DNA of 64,000 nucleotides, taken from NCBI GenBank assembly GCA_017523995.1, contig JAFWUX010000090.1:9999-73998 (forward strand), written 5' to 3'. Shown one piece after another: positions 59,599-64,000 of this stretch (position 1 is its first letter; each line of letters starts with the position of its first letter). Origin of the DNA: Oscillospiraceae bacterium (GTDB lineage Bacteria > Bacillota_A > Clostridia > Oscillospirales > Ruminococcaceae). The translations under genes were made by a program, and so were the position numbers. The notes under the pieces are model-generated. The model saw only the letters and a program-made list of their open reading frames with translations, was not told where the DNA came from and did not search any database.

Positions 59599-62184
59599 TC
59601 AGTCTTTGAATACCTTAATCTTTGCAATATGCTGCAGAATCGCAATAACATCGCCGCCGTTGATACCGGAAACGCCGTCGCAGTCAGCATTGATCTTGCC
59701 TTCGGATGTGATTTTAGCCGTCTTATCTTCCGCGTTCATACGCGCGAGCAGAACAGCATCACTGACGTCAACAGCTCCGGAGCAGTCAACGTCGCCGAGC
59801 TTCTTCTTGCTGCCGGAAACAGTGGTCTGCTTCGGCTGCGTGGTGGTTTCTGCGGGTTTGTCAATCGAAGGCGTGTCAGACGGAACAGTTCCGTCCGGCT
59901 CAACGCCTCCGATCAGAACGCCGTCATTGTAGACGCAGATGTTATCGGTGCGGACTTCATTGCCGGTGCCGAAGAATGCATCGTCTTCCTTGTAGATCTT
60001 CAGATCCTTGTAGCTCGGGTCATTGGTCGGATCCCATGTGTCGCCGTAGTAGAAACCGATCTTGAACTGCAGCTTCTTGCCGCAGTTGACGAAATTGTAA
60101 TCGCCCCAGTCAAACTCGACATAAGCATACTTGGAATCCTTTTCCCACTTCACAGGCTTGCTGATCGTCGCCACATGCGGCTTTGCCTCAGCCTGCACCT
60201 GATCGTAGAGAATCGTGCCCTCAACCTTGGAGAAATCCTTGATCTCGCTGAGGTCGATGTAATAACGGACAGTCATCTTCTCCGGAGCCTTTGCTTCATT
60301 GCTCTTGACCATGAACGAAACCTTGGTGACGCCTGCGCCGTCAGCGTTCAGATCGTCAATACCGCAGGCTTCAACCCATGTGCCCTTTGCACCGCCGACC
60401 TCGCCGGAAGCATCAGAACCTCTGCCGCCGTCATCCTCAGGCGGGAAGTTCGGCGTGATCGACTGCTTGAACTGATCCTTGTATGCAAGATACAGACCTG
60501 CAGCTGCACCCGGGCATGCTGCGTTGTAGTCAATCGTAACCTCGTTGTAGATCCAGTCCTTTGTCACATCATTGTGCGCGTCCTTTGCATCCGGACCGCC
60601 GCAGAGTGCGCCGAACAGCACATAAAGCTGCTGATCGGTATCTTCACACTTGGTCAGACCGGAAGCTGCACGGTGATGCGGATATGCAGCAGATTTCTCA
60701 TCAAAGCCGGTCAGGAAGCAGCGCGGTCCGTGGGATTCCTCATTCGGCTCAAGATACTTGATATCGTTGTTGCCGAGGATATACTCCATCTGACCCTTTG
60801 CCCATTCCGTGAAACCGTAGTCCTTCAGGCGTTCGCTTTCCTTTTCGTACTTATCCTTGCCCTTGTTGTACTTATCATAGATGAGGATCATCATCTGTGT
60901 TGCGGTGTTGTAACGGCAGGACCCCCATGTATTGAGCCACCAGTAGCCCTGCGGTGTGATTGTGCCGGGAGAGCCGCTCATGTAACCGTGATATGCCTTT
61001 GCGCACTGACCCCAGAAGTCAATTGCTTCATACGGGTTCTTGTTTGCAGCCTTCATGTATTCGATCGCAAGATCGCACTGACCGAGCGGATTCTCTTTTT
61101 CGGTATAAGTCTTGCCGGACTTGTAAACCTCAGAGATGCGTCCCATCAGCAGACCGACGCCGTTCCACATATCATTCCAGCAGTAGCAGTATCCGGGCGG
61201 TGCATAGAAATCATAATACGGGAGCATATCGTCGATATAGGATTTATCCTCCGTAATCAGATACAGCCAGCATGCTGCGAAGCAGTAGTCATCCTGCCAT
61301 TTCTCAGAGGTGTAGTACTGATCAGGGCCCTGATCGTTGACTGCTTTGACCTTATCGTTTTCCTTTGCAAATTCATACAGCGCCTTACCGTAATCAAGGC
61401 ACTTCTCCGCGTATTCCGGATCAGTATCCTTGAAATTCAGGTAGTTAATCAGAAGGCAGGCAGCTGTATTTGCAACGTTACAGGTTGTCGGATTCTCCGG
61501 CGTTGCAAACCATGCAGGACGGTTCATATCGTCATTCTGCGGGAGCTGCCAGTATGCGTGGTCAATATCACCGTCGCCGACCTGATAGCAGAAACACTTG
61601 ACCTTGCCGGATTTATCGCGGAAGGTGCAGCGCATAAAGTAGTCGCAGAAATGGCGGATGATCGTTTCGACATGTTCCTGCTGCTCGCACTCGATATAGG
61701 CATCGCGGAACTCAAGATAGCCCCATGAAACCGTAGTGCCGGAATACGCCTCCGGAAGACCGAACTTTACGTGGTCACCGGCGTCATGATAGCCGCCGGA
61801 AACGTCAACGGTGCCGTCTTTCTTACCGGTGTTGAGAATATCATAATTCTCCTTGATAAACGCCTCGGACAGATTTGTACCGACTTCGCCTGCTGCCTCA
61901 GTAAAAGAGTCCATTGTCTTCAGCGGCACTTCTGCATCATAAACATGGCAGTTAGCGCGCCACTTGAAGCGGCTGTGGTCTTCCACTTCCGGGCCGCACA
62001 TATTCGCATCATAGAAGTGAAGCGAATACTGGAGTGCTTTGGCAAAGTTGTCATAATCGCCTGCCGGATCCGTAACAAGCGCGCCGGCGGACATAGAAGC
62101 CGTAAACGGTACACTTACGACTGTGGTCAATACAGCAAGTGCAGCTGCACTGACCTTCCGGATTCTTGTCTTTTTGAATCCCAT
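59599..62184 (-). CDS. Cellulosomal endoglucanase GH9-CBM3c-dockerin
   Basis: About 861 residues from ATG 62184 (AGGGAGGG upstream). Signal peptide 1-35. GH9 catalytic domain about 45-575: VSGGYHDAGDHVKFGLP with the catalytic Asp pair, AAYPHHRAASG with the substrate His, and NEVTIDYNAA with the acid Glu. About 595-750 is a CBM3c-like module (KLQFKIGFYYGDTWDPTND), typical of processive endoglucanases. Then a Thr/Pro linker and a C-terminal dockerin (LGDVDCSGAVDVSDAV; N-A-D-C-D-G-V-S-G-I-N-G-G-D). It cleaves cellulose on the scaffoldin. A 6-bp hairpin lies in its 5' leader (62202-62226). Confidence 0.94.
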   Translation of the reverse strand: MGFKKTRIRKVSAAALAVLTTVVSVPFTASMSAGALVTDPAGDYDNFAKALQYSLHFYDANMCGPEVEDHSRFKWRANCHVYDAEVPLKTMDSFTEAAGEVGTNLSEAFIKENYDILNTGKKDGTVDVSGGYHDAGDHVKFGLPEAYSGTTVSWGYLEFRDAYIECEQQEHVETIIRHFCDYFMRCTFRDKSGKVKCFCYQVGDGDIDHAYWQLPQNDDMNRPAWFATPENPTTCNVANTAACLLINYLNFKDTDPEYAEKCLDYGKALYEFAKENDKVKAVNDQGPDQYYTSEKWQDDYCFAACWLYLITEDKSYIDDMLPYYDFYAPPGYCYCWNDMWNGVGLLMGRISEVYKSGKTYTEKENPLGQCDLAIEYMKAANKNPYEAIDFWGQCAKAYHGYMSGSPGTITPQGYWWLNTWGSCRYNTATQMMILIYDKYNKGKDKYEKESERLKDYGFTEWAKGQMEYILGNNDIKYLEPNEESHGPRCFLTGFDEKSAAYPHHRAASGLTKCEDTDQQLYVLFGALCGGPDAKDAHNDVTKDWIYNEVTIDYNAACPGAAAGLYLAYKDQFKQSITPNFPPEDDGGRGSDASGEVGGAKGTWVEACGIDDLNADGAGVTKVSFMVKSNEAKAPEKMTVRYYIDLSEIKDFSKVEGTILYDQVQAEAKPHVATISKPVKWEKDSKYAYVEFDWGDYNFVNCGKKLQFKIGFYYGDTWDPTNDPSYKDLKIYKEDDAFFGTGNEVRTDNICVYNDGVLIGGVEPDGTVPSDTPSIDKPAETTTQPKQTTVSGSKKKLGDVDCSGAVDVSDAVLLARMNAEDKTAKITSEGKINADCDGVSGINGGDVIAILQHIAKIKVFKD

Positions 62185-62236
62185 GGAAATCCCTCCCTTT
62201 TTTGATGCCCTTTTACAATTGGGCATTCTTATTGAT

Positions 62237-62265
62237 AGTATAGCATACTTTTTCAGAAAATACAA
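62237..62265 (-). promoter_or_regulatory. Promoter of the GH9 gene
   Basis: TTGTAT (62260-62265), 17-bp spacer, TATACT (62237-62242) on the minus strand, about 53 bp before the start codon. The leader holds ATGCCC with GGGCAT as a small hairpin just upstream of the ribosome site. Confidence 0.65.
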
Positions 62266-62303
62266 GCCTAAAATAAAAATTAAGGATTTTTTTCAAAAAG
62301 CCC

Positions 62304-62332
62304 TTGATTTTTTTCTTGAAGTATGATATAAT
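62304..62332 (+). promoter_or_regulatory. Promoter of the tRNA-Ser/tRNA-Ala unit
   Basis: TTGATT (62304-62309), 17-bp spacer, TATAAT (62327-62332), 32 bp before the tRNA-Ser gene. Confidence 0.65.
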
Positions 62333-62364
62333 ATCAAAGTCAGGTTTTTCAAACCGACTGATCC

Positions 62365-62455
62365 GGAGATGTATCGAAGTGGTCATAACGAGAACGACTC
62401 GAAATCGTTTGAGCGGTAAAACGCTCCGTGGGTTCGAATCCCACCATCTCCGCCA
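62365..62455 (+). tRNA. tRNA-Ser (anticodon CGA)
   Basis: Acceptor GGAGATG pairs with CATCTCC. Anticodon loop CTCGAAA sits between ACGA and TCGT. The long variable arm GAGCG/CGCTC is typical of serine tRNAs. T arm GTGGG-TTCGAAT-CCCAC, discriminator G and encoded CCA. It reads UCG codons. Confidence 0.95.
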
Positions 62456-62458
62456 AAC

Positions 62459-62534
62459 GGGGCATTAGCGCAGCTGGGAGCGCACCACACTGGCAGTGTG
62501 GGGGTCACGGGTTCAAGTCCCGTATGCTCCACCA
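62459..62534 (+). tRNA. tRNA-Ala (anticodon GGC)
   Basis: Acceptor GGGGCAT pairs with ATGCTCC, including the G3-U70 pair that identifies alanine tRNAs. Anticodon loop CTGGCAG lies within CCACA/TGTGG. T arm ACGGG-TTCAAGT-CCCGT, discriminator A and encoded CCA. It starts 3 bp after tRNA-Ser, on the same transcript. Its 3' end is a likely attachment site for the adjacent integrase. Confidence 0.95.
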
Positions 62535-62550
62535 ATCAAAATTCATGAAA

Positions 62551-62589
62551 ATACGCTGTTTCTGAGATTGCTCAGAGACAGCGTATTTC
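62551..62589 (+). terminator. Terminator of the tRNA unit
   Basis: ATACGCTGTTTCTGAG (62551-62566) pairs with CTCAGAGACAGCGTAT (62571-62586) in a 16-bp stem with one wobble and an ATTG loop, followed by TTT. Confidence 0.8.
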
Positions 62590-62604
62590 GTTATATAATC
62601 GGTC

Positions 62605-62625
62605 TTGGACACTATTTGGACACTA
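62605..62625. repeat. Tandem direct repeat, possible integrase or excisionase site
   Basis: TTGGACACTA occurs at 62605-62614 and again at 62616-62625, an 11-bp period (one helical turn). It lies between the tRNA terminator and the integrase gene, where arm-type binding sites or att sequences would be expected. Confidence 0.55.
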
Positions 62626-62638
62626 CGGAGAAAATTTT

Positions 62639-62674
62639 GAGGGGCTCGCTGTTTTCGGCGAACCCCTCTTTTTT
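62639..62674. terminator. Terminator of the integrase gene
   Basis: GAGGGG-C-TCGC and GCGA-A-CCCCTC form a stem, with six T on the plus side and an A/T-rich tract on the other. It abuts the integrase stop at 62677. Confidence 0.75.
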
Positions 62675-62676
62675 GA

Positions 62677-63900
62677 TTATTCTACTTTCTGTACACTTTC
62701 CTCTGATACTTCGGCGGCGTCCTGCGGCTTCTTATGCTGTGTAATCAGCATAGACTGCAATGCGCTAGCCGCCTGCTCGTCTGCCTCCTGAATGCTGTGA
62801 AGATAGATCTGCGTCGTTTTCAGTGAACCGTGACCGAGACGCTCCTGCACCTGCCGGATATTAACACCTGAGTAAAGCAACAAGGTCGCTGACGTGTGAC
62901 GCAAGCTGTGAAACTTATGATGCGTCAGATCGTGCCGCTTGAGAAACTTCGCAAACTGCTGAGACGGGGTCTGCGGGTGCATGATTGAGCCGTCCCATTT
63001 CGTGAACAGCCAGTCTCCGCCCTGCCATGCTGTGCCGAGTTCCTGTGCCTCACGCTGGCGTTCCTCATGAAGCAGCTTTACCAGCTCGATGACCTCCGGA
63101 TAAATCGTCACGGTTCGAACATCGTTGTCTTTCGGCGGCTTCAAACCGATCGGCTTGCTTTTGACCTTGTAGGCGCTCCGCTCAAATGTGACTTTGCATC
63201 TTTCGTAGTCGAAATCGGAGAACTTCAGGGCAACGATCTCGCCGAGTCGCGCACCGGACGAAATAGCAAGCTGAATAGCGCATTGAAACTCGATCGGCTC
63301 GCTGATCAAACACTCGATCATCCTCGCAGCTTCTTGTTTGGTAAAGATCTCGACTTTCTTCGTCACGACCTGTGGCATAGTGAGGCATTTGGCGTCTGCC
63401 GGATTTGTTTTGATGATCTGGAGCTTGACTGCCTGCCGAAGAATAGACTGCAAACAAGCGACTTTCCGCTTGACGGTCGCCGCTGATGGCATGGAACCAT
63501 CCTTTTTCGGGATGGTCTGAATGTGCTGAACGAACTTCTGCACATGAGCCGGACGGAGCTCCGACAGCTTAATATGACCAAGCATCGGGACAATCAGGTC
63601 ACGAATCAGATTCTCATAGTATTCATATGTACGCGGTGAGAGGTTATTCTCCTGAATTTCGAGATAGGTCTTACAAAAGTCGGCGAGCTTCGGGTCTCCA
63701 GCAGCGGAAATCTCGCCGTTCTTGCATTTCATCTCAAACTCAGTGGCAATGCGGTTCAATTCTTTCTCGACCTTCTTTGGGGTCATTCCCTCTGGAGGCG
63801 TCCATTCCATTACATATGGTTTCAGCTTTTTGCCTGCTTCATCGTAACCGCGGCACACCCTTATTCTATAGGAATCTCCACGTTTATCAATGCTTGCCAT
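62677..63900 (-). CDS. Tyrosine-family site-specific integrase
   Basis: A 407-residue phage/ICE integrase. The N-terminal 60 residues form an AP2-like arm-binding domain (S-Y-R-I-R-V-C-R-G-Y-D). About 68-160 is the SAM-like core-binding domain. About 185-390 is the catalytic domain with Arg in SSGARLGEI, HSLRHTSA (His and Arg), LGHGSLKTT and the nucleophile Tyr in QIYLH. It would integrate and excise the element on its right. ATG 63900 follows GAAAGGAG. The upstream partial ORF overlaps it by 40 bp. Confidence 0.94.
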   Translation of the reverse strand: MASIDKRGDSYRIRVCRGYDEAGKKLKPYVMEWTPPEGMTPKKVEKELNRIATEFEMKCKNGEISAAGDPKLADFCKTYLEIQENNLSPRTYEYYENLIRDLIVPMLGHIKLSELRPAHVQKFVQHIQTIPKKDGSMPSAATVKRKVACLQSILRQAVKLQIIKTNPADAKCLTMPQVVTKKVEIFTKQEAARMIECLISEPIEFQCAIQLAISSGARLGEIVALKFSDFDYERCKVTFERSAYKVKSKPIGLKPPKDNDVRTVTIYPEVIELVKLLHEERQREAQELGTAWQGGDWLFTKWDGSIMHPQTPSQQFAKFLKRHDLTHHKFHSLRHTSATLLLYSGVNIRQVQERLGHGSLKTTQIYLHSIQEADEQAASALQSMLITQHKKPQDAAEVSEESVQKVE

Positions 63901-64000
63901 ACGCTTTCTCCTTTCAGCTTCAGCAGCCCGTCACAAACAGCTTGCAGTTCCTGCTTCGTCTGTTCATTCAGGAATTCATCATGATCGGCAAGAATATCAC
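63861..64000 (-). CDS. Partial ORF upstream of the integrase (N-terminus outside window)
   Basis: An open frame enters from the right edge and ends at TAA 63861-63863 inside the integrase start; 45 residues are visible. They are acidic and helical (ADHDEFLNEQTKQELQAVCD), with a C-terminus read from the integrase start region. The codons up to the overlap look coding, and the integrase ribosome site lies within it. It may be a small element-encoded regulator; too little is visible to name it. Confidence 0.45.
   Translation of the reverse strand, partial: DILADHDEFLNEQTKQELQAVCDGLLKLKGESVWQALINVEIPIE

Larger units (their letters stand above)
62459..64000. mobile_element. Left end of a probable integrative element at tRNA-Ala
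   Basis: A tyrosine integrase gene faces a tRNA gene with about 140 bp between, the usual arrangement where an integrative element or prophage has entered the 3' end of a tRNA. The interval holds a tRNA terminator and a tandem 10-bp repeat that could be an integrase or excisionase site. The right end and second att copy lie outside the window, so the boundary at the tRNA is inferred. Confidence 0.55.

Noticed and set aside
59569..61728. Plus-strand ORF of 719 codons
   Set aside because: Antisense shadow of the GH9 endoglucanase; no domain, promoter or ribosome site.

Overview
The window looks like a chromosome segment of a cellulolytic Ruminococcus (Oscillospiraceae), of the R. flavefaciens/R. 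albus kind. The main evidence is a set of secreted multimodular enzymes carrying dockerins: CE3-CBM22-dockerin-CE1, CBM22-dockerin-CE15, dockerin-CotH and GH9-CBM3c-dockerin. These come with Gram-positive promoters (TTGACA-17-TATAAT), strong AGGAGG-type ribosome sites, lipoprotein signals and a cobalamin riboswitch. No rRNA operon or CRISPR array was seen. The species assignment is inference.

Layout. 1-1401: a secreted tyrosine/lipid phosphatase, cut by the window edge. 1517-5345 (minus): a surface polysaccharide locus with an initiating phosphoglycosyl transferase, a Wzy-like polymerase and a split Alg14/Alg13-type glycosyltransferase. 5560-8498: a short leader ORF with an intrinsic terminator, an RtcB RNA ligase with a small partner gene, a flavodoxin and a beta-carbonic anhydrase. 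8538-24942 (minus): a two-esterase cellulosomal enzyme, a huge BspA-type leucine-rich-repeat protein, and a 2811-residue protein combining dockerin, cohesin-like, Fn3, PKD, propeller-like and dockerin modules.

25181-41134 (plus): an almost complete anaerobic adenosylcobalamin operon. The order is Fe-ADH, cobA, cbiD, cbiF, cbiG, cbiH, cbiJ, cbiET, cbiA, cobT, cobU, cobS, a short cobU-like gene, cobC, cbiB, cobD, cbiP, cbiC. Most genes overlap by a few bases. cbiL is not in the window. A B12 riboswitch at 41243-41553 then controls a second operon, 41593-46943: a lipoprotein form of CbiK, a lipoprotein with two NEAT-like repeats, and an ABC importer. The biosynthetic operon itself has only a short leader with no visible riboswitch.

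46979-51611: an orphan Csm6-like CARF-HEPN protein whose HEPN catalytic His appears replaced by Tyr, divergent from a cytoplasmic GH13 glycosidase; a DUF2974-type hydrolase; a 56-residue protein; and a promoter-terminator unit without a convincing ORF (sRNA candidate). 51614-56626 (minus): a dockerin-CotH plus CBM22-dockerin-CE15 operon behind a leader of about 320 nt with an intrinsic terminator inside it. 56655-62184 (minus): rqcH, a degenerate old-yellow-enzyme-like gene, and a GH9 endoglucanase.

The right end holds tRNA-Ser(CGA) and tRNA-Ala(GGC), then a tyrosine integrase and a partial upstream ORF. These probably mark the left end of an integrative element that continues past the window.

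Functionally, the carbohydrate genes fit extracellular breakdown of plant cell wall (cellulose, acetyl- and feruloyl-xylan, lignin-glucuronoxylan esters). The B12 genes supply and scavenge a cofactor. All product names rest on motif and family recognition from the translated sequence; no database search was run.
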